This document shows, in pieces, positions 16,787 through 25,572 of a DNA stretch of 43,209 nt. Each line of letters opens with the position of its first letter. Position 1 is the first letter of the stretch. Source of the DNA: an uncultured Veillonella sp. (GTDB lineage Bacteria > Bacillota > Negativicutes > Veillonellales > Veillonellaceae); NCBI RefSeq assembly GCF_900545205.1, contig NZ_UQYC01000004.1:1-43209 (forward strand), read 5' to 3'. The translations under genes and the position numbers were made by a program. The notes below the pieces were generated by a model. That model searched no databases, had not been told where the DNA came from, and was given only the letters and a program-made list of their open reading frames with translations.

Positions 16787-17929
16787 TTATTTACCAAAAC
16801 GTTCAGGACGATTAGGATCGCCTAAAAATTCATGGCGCAACGCTTGGATGATGCGTTCAGATGCTTTGCCGTCACCATATGGGTTAACGGAATTAGACAT
16901 CAATTTATAAGCCTCTGCATTGCTCAACAATTCATGAGCTGCTGCATGTACAGCGTCTTTGTCAGTACCTACAAGGCGCACAGTACCAGCTTCAACAGCT
17001 TCTGGGCGTTCTGTAGTATCACGCAATACGAGAACTGGTTTACCAAGAGCTGGTGCTTCCTCTTGAATCCCACCAGAATCAGTAAGAATCAAATAGGATT
17101 TAGCCATCAAATTAGCAAATGGTTCGTAATCAAGCGGGTCAATCAATGTAACACGTTCTACAGAACCGAGTTCTTCTTGTACAACTTGGCGAACCTTAGG
17201 ATTCTTATGTACAGGGAAGACCACTTGAATATCTTTAAATTCATCAAGCAAATCACGAATAGCTTGGTATACATGGCGCATAGGCTCACCCAAGTTTTCA
17301 CGGCGATGTGTCGTAACAAGCACTGTACGTTTTTCAGGATCTAATGCATTGATAGCAGCATCATCAAACACATAGTTTTCTTGTACTGTTGTATCAAGGG
17401 CATCAATAACCGTATTGCCTGTTACATACAAATGGTCTGCATTTATATTTTCTTTTTTTAGATTACTTTCAGAACTAGCTGTTGGTGCAAAATGATATGT
17501 CGCAATAGAACCAGTCAACTTGCGGTTCATCTCTTCTGGGAATGGAGAGTAAATATCACCAGTGCGAAGGCCTGCTTCTACATGGCCTACAGGAATTTCT
17601 TGATAGAAGGACGCCAAAGCACCTGCAAAGGTAGTTGTAGTATCACCATGTACAAGAACCACATCAGGTTTAGCTTCTTCTAATACATCTTTAAGGCCCA
17701 TCAACGCACGGTTTGTTACATCGTACAATGTTTGACCTTGGCTCATAATATTCAAGTCGTAATCAGGGGTAATATTAAACAAGTTTAGTACTTGATCGAG
17801 CATATCGCGATGTTGTGCCGTAACGGTTACAATCGGTTCCATATCCGGTGCTGCTTCTAATGCTTTTACAAGAGGAGCCATCTTGATAGCCTCAGGTCTT
17901 GTACCAAAGATTGTCATAACTTTTAACAT
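16787..17929 (-). CDS. wecB: UDP-N-acetylglucosamine 2-epimerase, non-hydrolysing
   Basis: This 380-residue cytoplasmic enzyme converts UDP-GlcNAc to UDP-ManNAc for envelope polysaccharide. Its signatures are FGTRPEAIKMAPL at the N terminus, VHGDTTTTFAGALASFY (about 75-95), HVEAGLRTGD (near 105) and LTDSGGIQEEAPALGKPVLVLR near 280. The start at 17927-17929 was chosen because TGGAGG lies six bases upstream and the protein then begins MLKVMTIFGTRPE; a longer reading starting at 17980 would run through a terminator hairpin. It lies between the WecA/TagO gene and atpZ, and its stop is one base from atpZ. Confidence 0.95.
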   Translation of the reverse strand: MLKVMTIFGTRPEAIKMAPLVKALEAAPDMEPIVTVTAQHRDMLDQVLNLFNITPDYDLNIMSQGQTLYDVTNRALMGLKDVLEEAKPDVVLVHGDTTTTFAGALASFYQEIPVGHVEAGLRTGDIYSPFPEEMNRKLTGSIATYHFAPTASSESNLKKENINADHLYVTGNTVIDALDTTVQENYVFDDAAINALDPEKRTVLVTTHRRENLGEPMRHVYQAIRDLLDEFKDIQVVFPVHKNPKVRQVVQEELGSVERVTLIDPLDYEPFANLMAKSYLILTDSGGIQEEAPALGKPVLVLRDTTERPEAVEAGTVRLVGTDKDAVHAAAHELLSNAEAYKLMSNSVNPYGDGKASERIIQALRHEFLGDPNRPERFGK

Positions 17930-17954
17930 AGTTGCCTCCAACATAGTAGGATAG

Positions 17955-17979
17955 AAAAAATGGGGCGCCAAGCGCCCCA
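17955..17979 (-). terminator. Intrinsic terminator immediately before the wecB ribosome binding site
   Basis: TGGGGCGC (17961-17968) and GCGCCCCA (17972-17979) make an eight-bp GC-rich stem with a three-base loop. On the minus strand it is followed by six T residues (17955-17960). It lies between wecA and wecB, only 15-20 bases before the wecB GGAGG. It could end wecA transcripts or act as an attenuator allowing partial read-through. Confidence 0.8.
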
Positions 17980-17984
17980 CATGG

Positions 17985-19136
17985 TTATTTCTTATGGGAA
18001 TCTTCAGATTCCTCTAAAGCTTTTGCCAATTCTTCACGATCAAAGGAAATAGTTTCATCTGAATCGCTGCGTTCAATTGTAGGACGTGGTAGTGGATGAC
18101 CTGCCGCATCACTGTGAGTAATAACACCAAGGCGACGAGCCACATAAATACTACCTAAGAAGATAACGAGTACTAATGCGATACCAATCCAAGCATTGAC
18201 CTCTGCTACGATGACGGATACGCCACCAAAGAGAGCCGTTACAGCATACATCATTAGCACCGCTTGTTTTTGAGATAAGCCCTGTGCTAACAAACGATGA
18301 TGCACATGGCCTTTATCAGGCTTGAAAATCGGACGACCGCTGATTTTACGGCGCACGATAGCAAACAATGTATCGAGAATTGGTAAGCCTAGCACGATAG
18401 CTGGTACCACTAATGCAATAGTAGCCGCCGTTTTAACAGCCCCCATTACAGAAATAGCGGCTAATGTATAACCAAGGAGCATAGAGCCCGTATCACCCAT
18501 GAAGATTTTCGCTGGGTTAAAGTTATACCGCAAGAACCCTACTGTTGCACCTGCTAGTGCCAATGAAATACAGGCAAGGTCTGTTTGACCAAGTTGTAAT
18601 GTCATAGCACAAACAGCAATACAAGCAATAAAGGAAATGCCTGCTGCCAAGCCATCAAGTCCATCGATAAGGTTTACGATATTCGTAAAGCCTACAATCC
18701 AGAAAATAGTCAATGGAGCAGACCAATATTTAAGGTATACCACACCACCCCAAGGAAGGTTGATGAAGTCTACGCGAATATCGTAAGCTACCAAAATAGC
18801 TGCCGCTATGATTTGGCCCATCAACTTAGTCTTTGGCTCAATTTGTTTAATATCATCCCATATGCCGACAAGCACAAGGATAACGGTACCAAGCACAAAG
18901 CCAAATAGTTTATGGTCATGTGGGATAGATCCATTAAAGAGGACCGATCCTATATAACCGAGGAAGATTGCTAACCCACCAAGTCGTGGAATAGCACCAT
19001 GATGTACCTTGCGGGCATCAGGTTTATCTATTGCCCCAACAGCAACGGCAAAGCGTTTCACCAAAGGGGTAAGTGCAAAGGTTATGACGAGCGCCAGAGC
19101 AAAGGCCCATACATAATCGAGCACATAATCACTCAT
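17985..19136 (-). CDS. wecA: Undecaprenyl-phosphate GlcNAc-1-phosphate transferase (WecA/TagO type)
   Basis: This 383-residue polytopic protein (about 11 helices) transfers GlcNAc-1-phosphate to undecaprenyl phosphate, the first step of O-antigen, teichoic acid or other lipid-linked glycans. MraY/WecA-family motifs present are VHHGAIPRLGG (near 43), GIWDDIKQIEPKTKL (near 91), NLIDGLDGLAAG (near 155), GDTGSMLLGY (near 214) and GHVHHRLL (near 277). A charged C-terminal tail of about 40 residues is cytoplasmic. wecB follows, supplying UDP-ManNAc. GGAGG precedes the ATG. Confidence 0.92.
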   Translation of the reverse strand: MSDYVLDYVWAFALALVITFALTPLVKRFAVAVGAIDKPDARKVHHGAIPRLGGLAIFLGYIGSVLFNGSIPHDHKLFGFVLGTVILVLVGIWDDIKQIEPKTKLMGQIIAAAILVAYDIRVDFINLPWGGVVYLKYWSAPLTIFWIVGFTNIVNLIDGLDGLAAGISFIACIAVCAMTLQLGQTDLACISLALAGATVGFLRYNFNPAKIFMGDTGSMLLGYTLAAISVMGAVKTAATIALVVPAIVLGLPILDTLFAIVRRKISGRPIFKPDKGHVHHRLLAQGLSQKQAVLMMYAVTALFGGVSVIVAEVNAWIGIALVLVIFLGSIYVARRLGVITHSDAAGHPLPRPTIERSDSDETISFDREELAKALEESEDSHKK

Positions 19137-19168
19137 AAGACACCTCCAACAACTGGGTTAAAACAATA

Positions 19169-20527
19169 TTAGTTCGTTAAGCTACGAATAGGTGCAGGAA
19201 TACGACCACCACGTGCGATGAACTCAGCTGCACTATATGGGCTTACTTCAATGATTGGAGCATAGCCTAACAAGCCACCAAACTCAACAACCTCACCTAC
19301 TGTTTTACCAGGTACAGGAATTACACGAACCGCAGTTGTCTTATTATTAATCATACCAATAGCAGATTCATCAGCAATGATTGCAGAAATTGTATCTGCT
19401 GTTGTGTCACCAGGAATAGCAATCATGTCAAGGCCCACAGAACATACGCATGTCATAGCCTCTAATTTATCGAGGGATAAACTGCCACAAGATACAGCAT
19501 CAATCATACCCGCATCTTCAGATACTGGAATAAATGCACCACTGAGACCGCCTACGTGAGAAGATGCCATAAGGCCACCTTTTTTCACTGCATCATTAAG
19601 CAATGCAAGTGCTGCTGTAGTACCGTGACAACCACAAGAGGATAAGCCCATTTCTTCAAGAACGTGAGCTACCGAGTCACCTACAGCTGGTGTTGGTGCC
19701 AAGGACAAGTCAATGATACCGAATGGTTTGCCAAGACGGCGAGATGCCTCTTGTGCTACCAATTGGCCTACACGAGTAATTTTGAAAGCAGTGCGTTTAA
19801 TCGTTTCTGCTACAACGTCAAAGGATTGACCACGTACAGATTCTAGTGCGTGTTTTACAACGCCTGGACCAGATACGCCTACAGAAATAGCGCTATCCCC
19901 TTCAGTTACACCGAAGAAGGCACCGGCCATGAATGGATTATCCTCTACAGGATTACAGAAAATAACAAGCTTAGCACAACCAAGAGCATCATTATCCTTT
20001 GTAAGTTCTGCCGTTTTCTTAACGATGATACCCATGTCGCGAACTGCGTCCATGTTGATACCCGTTTTAGTAGAGCCCACACCTACAGAGCTACATACGA
20101 TATCTGTAGTTGCCAGCGCTTCTGGGATGGAATCAATCAAAATGCGGTCAGCCCGTGTAGCACCTTTTGTTACAAGAGCAGAGAAACCGCCGATAAAGTT
20201 TACACCTACTGTTTTTGCAGCGCGATCCATCGCTTCTGCAATAGGAACATAGGATGTTAAATCACTACCACCAGCCACTAATGAGATCGGTGTTACAGAA
20301 ATACGTTTGTTAATGATAGGAATACCAAACTCGCGCTCAATATCCTCACCAGTAGACACAAGGTGCTCTGCTTCTTTCGTAATACGATCATAAATGCGAT
20401 CACACAACTCTTTACCAGAGCTAGATGCACATTCAAGCAAGCTAATACCCATTGTAATGGTACGTACGTCAAGCTTGTTATCATGAATCATCTGATTCGT
20501 TTCTAAAATATTGTCGATAGATAACAT
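19169..20527 (-). CDS. DUF711 / UPF0210 (PFL) family protein
   Basis: This 452-residue protein matches the conserved UPF0210 (DUF711) family, whose function is not established. Typical segments are NKRISVTPISLVAGGS, GATRADRILIDSIPEALA, VGSTKTGINMDAVR and SSCGCHGTTAALALLNDA. It is predicted cytoplasmic. It lies nine bases downstream of an ACT-domain gene; the pair is conserved in many Firmicutes, which suggests that the ACT protein senses a small ligand for it. The ATG follows GGAGG. Confidence 0.9.
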   Translation of the reverse strand: MLSIDNILETNQMIHDNKLDVRTITMGISLLECASSSGKELCDRIYDRITKEAEHLVSTGEDIEREFGIPIINKRISVTPISLVAGGSDLTSYVPIAEAMDRAAKTVGVNFIGGFSALVTKGATRADRILIDSIPEALATTDIVCSSVGVGSTKTGINMDAVRDMGIIVKKTAELTKDNDALGCAKLVIFCNPVEDNPFMAGAFFGVTEGDSAISVGVSGPGVVKHALESVRGQSFDVVAETIKRTAFKITRVGQLVAQEASRRLGKPFGIIDLSLAPTPAVGDSVAHVLEEMGLSSCGCHGTTAALALLNDAVKKGGLMASSHVGGLSGAFIPVSEDAGMIDAVSCGSLSLDKLEAMTCVCSVGLDMIAIPGDTTADTISAIIADESAIGMINNKTTAVRVIPVPGKTVGEVVEFGGLLGYAPIIEVSPYSAAEFIARGGRIPAPIRSLTN

Positions 20528-20535
20528 AGTGCCTC

Positions 20536-20811
20536 CTATCCTACACGGTGCATGCTTAAGAAAATATCAGCATGTTGTGCACGGATTTCAACACCAAGTT
20601 CTTTACCGAGTGCATTCAAAGCATCTTGAATAGATGTCAAATCTTTCACATCTTCAGACTTTGTTTCACACATCATAATCATATTGAAAACGCCATCAAG
20701 AATGGTTTGATTTATAGACATAATGTTTACGCCGTGGTTAGCAAGTACAGTACTAACCCCTGCAATGATACCAACGCGGTCAACGCCGACAACGGTAACA
20801 ACTAATTTCAT
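20536..20811 (-). CDS. ACT domain protein (UPF0237)
   Basis: This 91-residue single ACT domain starts MKLVVTVVGVDRVGIIAGVS and has the family feature NIMSINQTI. ACT domains bind amino acids or similar small ligands. The start at 20809-20811 is chosen because AAGGTGAT lies just upstream and family members begin there; a longer reading adds seven residues that overlap this site. It is co-transcribed with the DUF711 gene. Confidence 0.9.
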   Translation of the reverse strand: MKLVVTVVGVDRVGIIAGVSTVLANHGVNIMSINQTILDGVFNMIMMCETKSEDVKDLTSIQDALNALGKELGVEIRAQHADIFLSMHRVG

Positions 20812-20880
20812 AACATCACCTTTTCTGAGCACTACAAACTATTTGCCCCATATAGGGTATTCAATAAACTATATTAATAT

Positions 20881-20889
20881 ATTATATCA
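20881..20889 (-). promoter_or_regulatory. Extended -10 promoter for the ACT-DUF711 operon
   Basis: The minus strand reads TGTGATATAAT, an extended -10 with perfect TATAAT (20881-20886), about 70 bases before the ACT start codon. No clear -35 is seen. Confidence 0.55.
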
Positions 20890-20945
20890 CATTTATTACT
20901 TTTCTACGGTGAAATCTTCATGAGTTTTCATGTAAAAATAGTATT

Positions 20946-22583
20946 TTACACTTCGTCGGATAATGCAGCCGTTACGATAGCCTCTCCTGCTGTCAATAAC
21001 GCGACTAAACCTTTATCCCCTTTATAGCTTTCACCATAAATTTTATACAAATCCTCTGTACCGGACGGACGCGCTACAAACCAACCTGTTTCAGTTTCTA
21101 CGCGAACCCCATCGATGGGCATATCCTTGTATAAGGATGTAGTGCGTATATTAGTAATAGCGTCTCCATCTACCTCTGTAGCTGTAATGGAACTTGCATT
21201 CAACTGTTTCAACTTAGCCTTTGCTGCCTTTGTACAAGCCGCATCAATGCGACCAAATCGTGGGTCACCACAACCTTCAACAATATTATTGTAGAGGCGA
21301 TCAACAGTTGCGCCCATAACGGCATACATTTCCATTGCTAGAAGCGCCATTACCATGCCGTCTTTATCGGTAGTCCATACGGTGCCGTCCTTTTTAAGGA
21401 ACGATGCGCCTGCAGATTCTTCACCGCCGATACCAATCTCACCATCAAATAATAAAGAGCTAAAATATTTAAAGCCTACCGGAACCTCATAAACCGGAAT
21501 GTCTTTAACAGCCGCCCATTTATCAATCATAGTGGTACAAACAACGGTTTTACCTACCCCTTTATCTGTCCAACCACGGGTTGTAAACAAATAATCTGCA
21601 GCAACCGTAAGGAACGCATTAGGAGAAGCAAGTCCCTCTGCAGTAACGATACCGTAGCGATCATAATCAGGGTCATTACCAACAGCGAGATCATAATTGC
21701 CAATTTGTTTAGTTACATCCGCCATCGCATATTCAGAAGAACAATCCATACGCACCTTGCCATCATGGTCATAGGTCATAAAGCTAAAGGTTGGATCGTA
21801 CTCATCATTGATAATATCCATATTAAGATTATATCGTTCTTTAATGGCCCGCCAATAACCAAGGCCACTACCACCTAATGCATTGACAAGAACTTTAGGC
21901 TTCGCACTTTGAATGGCCTCCATATTAATAATAGAGGATAATTCTTCCACATATAAGCCCTTATAGTCATACGGAACTTGTTGATCTGGTTCAATATTAT
22001 CAATACTAATGCGTTTGAACCCTTCTAATCCACAATAAGCACGAACGTACTCATTGGCGCGGGTTTCAATCCATTTTGTAATCAACGTATCTGCAGGGCC
22101 ACCGTTGGTAGCATTATACTTAATGCCCCCATTATCTGGAGGATTGTGAGATGGTGTAATAACGATACCATCTGCTTTTTTATCGTTACTTTCATTATAT
22201 CGAATGATTGCACGAGACACAGATGGCGTTGGAACAAAGTCCATATCCGCATCAACCATGGCAGTCACACCATTACCAGCAAGTACCTCAAGCACTGTTA
22301 CTAATGCAGGCTGAGATAAAGCATGTGTATCTTGGCCCACAAAAATGGGTCCTGTCGCACCAAATTGACCACGACCATCACAGATTGCCTGTGTAATAGC
22401 CGCTACGTGTAAATCCGTAAAGGTACCATTTAAAGAGGTACCACGGTGGCCTGATGTACCAAAGGATACGAGTTGTGTCGGATCAGTTACATCTGGCGCA
22501 TTGTCAAAATAGGCATCTACCAGAGTTTGTACATCTATAATATCTTGTTCTTGTACAGGCGTACCTGCTAATTTATGAGCCAT
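20946..22583 (-). CDS. pgm: Phosphoglucomutase, alpha-D-glucose specific
   Basis: This 545-residue enzyme matches the E. coli Pgm type in length and order of motifs. It interconverts glucose 1-phosphate and glucose 6-phosphate, feeding nucleotide-sugar synthesis. TSGHRGTSLNG lies near residue 44 and the phosphoserine loop TPSHNPPDNGG near 143. The metal-binding segment NDPDYDRYG lies near 304, and the sugar- and phosphate-binding segments GGEESAGASF and RPSGTEDLYKIY follow. AGGAGG precedes the ATG. No terminator is apparent between it and the upstream yitT. Confidence 0.96.
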   Translation of the reverse strand: MAHKLAGTPVQEQDIIDVQTLVDAYFDNAPDVTDPTQLVSFGTSGHRGTSLNGTFTDLHVAAITQAICDGRGQFGATGPIFVGQDTHALSQPALVTVLEVLAGNGVTAMVDADMDFVPTPSVSRAIIRYNESNDKKADGIVITPSHNPPDNGGIKYNATNGGPADTLITKWIETRANEYVRAYCGLEGFKRISIDNIEPDQQVPYDYKGLYVEELSSIINMEAIQSAKPKVLVNALGGSGLGYWRAIKERYNLNMDIINDEYDPTFSFMTYDHDGKVRMDCSSEYAMADVTKQIGNYDLAVGNDPDYDRYGIVTAEGLASPNAFLTVAADYLFTTRGWTDKGVGKTVVCTTMIDKWAAVKDIPVYEVPVGFKYFSSLLFDGEIGIGGEESAGASFLKKDGTVWTTDKDGMVMALLAMEMYAVMGATVDRLYNNIVEGCGDPRFGRIDAACTKAAKAKLKQLNASSITATEVDGDAITNIRTTSLYKDMPIDGVRVETETGWFVARPSGTEDLYKIYGESYKGDKGLVALLTAGEAIVTAALSDEV

Positions 22584-22706
22584 AGGAACCTCCTAATCTC
22601 AAATGTATATGTCATTCATAAAATGTTATATTTACACATAATTAATATGAGATGACTAATGCTTACATTTTGAATTTTACTTTTCTGATTTTACATTTTG
22701 CTTTAC

Positions 22707-23636
22707 TTAGCGATTATGTACAGTCTGTGTATTATCCTCTTGTGTGGTACTCTTATCTTTTAACTGTTCACACACTTCAGTAGGAATAATCGGTTGCGTA
22801 AAGCCTTGCCCAATGACCTCTTGCGCATCAGTTATCAAGATAAATACATTTGGATCCGCCTCTTGAATAACCTCTTTCAATTTATTTACTTGCAAAAGAT
22901 TAACGGCTACCATAACGATTTGCTTCGGTGTCCGTGTATAAGCACCAATACCATTAATGATAGTTGCTCCACGACCAACCTTATTGATGATACATTCACA
23001 CACCTCATCAGTACGATAGGTAATGATGAAAGCAACCTTCCGCTGATTAAAGCCGATAACCACCTTATTCGTGATGATGGTATACACATAGACACTAATA
23101 AGCGTAACCGCAACCGCTTCAAGGCCAACAACACCAATGGCGGCCACAAGAATAGCACAGTTGATGGCACTATTAATGGACCCCATTTGAAGTCCATAAT
23201 ACTTGCGTACAATAAGAGCAATCGGATCAAGACCGCCCGTGTTACCACCGACGCGGTACACAATGCCAAGGCCTACACCAGTAGTAATACCAGCCATCAT
23301 GGAACTCAATAAAGGATCCTTAATAATCATGTCATATTGCAAGAAGTTAAATAAATCAACCATCCAAGACAGCATCAATGTGCCATACAAGGTTTTGATA
23401 ACAACACGGGTGCCTAGCCACTTCCAAGCAGCCCAGAATATAGGAATATTTAAAATCATATTCCAAGAACCAACGGATAAGCCCGTTAAATAATACAAAA
23501 TCAAGCCTACCCCACTAATACCAGTACTCACCAATTTGTGTGGCAATACAAAGGCATCAAGGCCGGCACCAAATATGGCACATCCAAGAATGACCATAAG
23601 GCTTTCATAGATAACACTTTTATACTTAGCGAACAT
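22707..23636 (-). CDS. yitT: YitT family membrane protein (DUF161 + DUF2179)
   Basis: This 309-residue protein has five or six membrane helices in the first 190 residues, with the glycine-rich NTGGLDPIALIVRKYYG typical of DUF161. A cytoplasmic DUF2179 domain follows (about 210-285, with VGRGATIINGIGAYT). The family is widespread in Firmicutes; transport has been suggested, but the substrate is unknown. The ATG at 23634-23636 has GGAGG upstream. A longer reading from a TTG four codons earlier is rejected because that TTG overlaps the ribosome binding site. Confidence 0.88.
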   Translation of the reverse strand: MFAKYKSVIYESLMVILGCAIFGAGLDAFVLPHKLVSTGISGVGLILYYLTGLSVGSWNMILNIPIFWAAWKWLGTRVVIKTLYGTLMLSWMVDLFNFLQYDMIIKDPLLSSMMAGITTGVGLGIVYRVGGNTGGLDPIALIVRKYYGLQMGSINSAINCAILVAAIGVVGLEAVAVTLISVYVYTIITNKVVIGFNQRKVAFIITYRTDEVCECIINKVGRGATIINGIGAYTRTPKQIVMVAVNLLQVNKLKEVIQEADPNVFILITDAQEVIGQGFTQPIIPTEVCEQLKDKSTTQEDNTQTVHNR

Positions 23637-23841
23637 AGCTTCCTCCAAATTGCCATTTCACTATAAATATTCTATAATGAACTAACTAAAACATACGCTA
23701 TTTACAATACATTTAGTAATAAAACAATATGCGTATACAAATTCATCATAAACCACTTAATGGTTATTTTCAATCACTTTATAAGAGTATAAAATAAACA
23801 TATAAATTGCATATATTCTGTATGTTACAAACGAGGCTATC

Positions 23842-24738
23842 ATGAGTAAAAGTTTTGAGCAACTCGGTTGCAGTAAAATCAATATTGGACTTGCCATTAC
23901 GGGCAAGCGTGAAGACGGATATCACGATATCGACTCTATCTTCCAATCCATTCGCCTTAGCGACTCCATTTATTTTGCGAAGCATCATTCCGTAGTTTTC
24001 TCCGGTGGCGCTCCAGAATTACCTGAGTATATGCAAAAATTAGTTACTTATGGTGAAGAAAATCTTGCCCTCAAAGCATTACGAGCAGTCCAAGAATATA
24101 CCGGCTGCAAAGCAGGAGCTGCCATTCACCTATTAAAACGGGTACCTATTCAAGCCGGTCTTGGCGGTGGTAGTGCTGATGCGGCTGCTATGTTAGTAGG
24201 TCTCAATCGATTCTGGGACTTACGACTCACCCAAGAGGAACTTTTACAAATCGGTGCTACTCTTGGATCCGATGTGCCATTCCTATTGCAAGGTGGTACA
24301 GCACGTGGCACAGGGCGTGGCGAAATATTAACGTACGGAAAATCCCCTGCGCCACATTGGCTATTGCTAGTGAAGCCTAAGGTTTCTGTATCTACAGGGG
24401 CTGCTTATGGACGCTTCAATGGTAAATCAGTGGCAACAAAGCAAACCATAGATGCCGTCCACAATCACTTAGAAAACAATGACTTAAAATCTGCTTTCCT
24501 TGCTAGTGCTAATACATTTGAAGAACTACTCTTCCCTGACCACGAAGAACTTGTCATTTGTAAAGAATTCTTCACTAGTCGTGAATATCCAACGATTATG
24601 ACCGGTAGTGGTCCTACAATGGTGGTATTGCTGGATAAACCAATGGAAGCATTACAACTGCAAGAAGAGATCAAAGCAGCAGGCCATGATTGGCTATCGC
24701 TCATTACAAAAACATGTACACAGGAGGACTTACCATGA
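23842..24738 (+). CDS. ispE: 4-diphosphocytidyl-2-C-methyl-D-erythritol kinase
   Basis: This 298-residue GHMP kinase phosphorylates CDP-methylerythritol in the MEP pathway to isoprenoids. The glycine-rich ATP loop PIQAGLGGGSADAAA is at 102-116, including the catalytic Asp113. The N-terminal SKINIGLAITGKREDGYHD (11-29) holds the conserved Lys12, and MTGSGPTMV near the C terminus is the third GHMP motif. The usual N-terminal APAKINL is altered to CSKINIGL. The stop codon overlaps the next gene by four bases (ATGA), so it is translated together with a GntR regulator. Confidence 0.93.
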   Translation: MSKSFEQLGCSKINIGLAITGKREDGYHDIDSIFQSIRLSDSIYFAKHHSVVFSGGAPELPEYMQKLVTYGEENLALKALRAVQEYTGCKAGAAIHLLKRVPIQAGLGGGSADAAAMLVGLNRFWDLRLTQEELLQIGATLGSDVPFLLQGGTARGTGRGEILTYGKSPAPHWLLLVKPKVSVSTGAAYGRFNGKSVATKQTIDAVHNHLENNDLKSAFLASANTFEELLFPDHEELVICKEFFTSREYPTIMTGSGPTMVVLLDKPMEALQLQEEIKAAGHDWLSLITKTCTQEDLP

Positions 24739-25427
24739 CAAAACGGTTACAACCAATACGCTTAGATGCGTATAAACCTCTACGCGAAGTCGTAAGTGAA
24801 ACATTACGTCAAGCCATTCAAGACGGCGTGTTAAAACCAGGCGAACGCCTTATGGAAATTCCTCTAGCTGAAGAACTCGGTGTGAGCCGTACACCAATTC
24901 GCGAAGCCATTCGTAAGCTTGAGCTCGAAGGTTTTGTTGTCATGGTTCCTCGCCGTGGTACATATGTAGCCAATATATCGTTAAAGGATATTACTCAAGT
25001 ATTTGAAATTCGGTCTGCCCTAGAAGAACTCGCAGCAGGCCTTGCTGCCGAACGCATAACCGAAGAGGAAATCGAAACACTAGAACGAATGCTCGTAGCG
25101 ATCGGCGACCATATGGAGAATAAAGATATGGAGTCCGTCGTAACAGCAGACGTAGAATTCCATGAAGTACTATATCGTGCATCTCGTAACGAACGTTTAG
25201 CAGATATCGTACACAACTTGCGGGAGCAAACCTATCGATTCCGTAGCTTCTCTATGAATCAACCGGGCCGACTAAGAAAGACATGGGAAGAGCACCGTCA
25301 ATTGGTGGAGGCCATTGCTTCACATAATGCTACTCAAGCTCGTAAGTTGGCAAGAATTCACATGGAACATTCCGAACAAACCTTATTACAAGGCATGGAG
25401 GAATCACCGGAATTCACTAAAGCTTAA
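24735..25427 (+). CDS. GntR-family regulator, FCD (FadR) subfamily
   Basis: This 230-residue regulator has an N-terminal winged helix (about 10-80, with GERLMEIPLAEELGVSRTPI and RRGTYVANIS). The C-terminal FCD ligand domain (about 95-220) contains FHEVLYRASRN and the metal-ligand histidines EEHRQLVEAI and ARIHMEH. Such proteins sense small organic acids. The start at 24735 was chosen for the AGGAGG nine bases upstream and the ATGA overlap with ispE. The neighbouring symporter and glutamate dehydrogenase are possible targets, but this is not shown. Confidence 0.88.
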   Translation: MTKRLQPIRLDAYKPLREVVSETLRQAIQDGVLKPGERLMEIPLAEELGVSRTPIREAIRKLELEGFVVMVPRRGTYVANISLKDITQVFEIRSALEELAAGLAAERITEEEIETLERMLVAIGDHMENKDMESVVTADVEFHEVLYRASRNERLADIVHNLREQTYRFRSFSMNQPGRLRKTWEEHRQLVEAIASHNATQARKLARIHMEHSEQTLLQGMEESPEFTKA

Positions 25428-25466
25428 AGAAACATCTTAGTTGCTATACAATAATAAACTATTAAT

Positions 25467-25500
25467 AAAATCCTTCACTCTTGTGAGGGATTTTGTTTTA
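25467..25500 (+). terminator. Terminator of ispE-gntR
   Basis: AAAATCC-TTCAC pairs with GTGAG-GGATTTT around a TCTT loop (one weak internal position), followed by TTTTGTTTTA. Confidence 0.8.
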
Positions 25501-25572
25501 CATAGTCTATAGAAATTGATACAATATTATTAATAATTATAAGAATTCTTTTTATGAGAAAGGAGCGTTTTT

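Noticed and set aside
17930..17980. N-terminal extension of wecB from an ATG at 17980
   Set aside because: The extra 17 residues would be encoded by a terminator hairpin and the ribosome binding site; WecB proteins begin at the MLKVMTIFGTRPE start.
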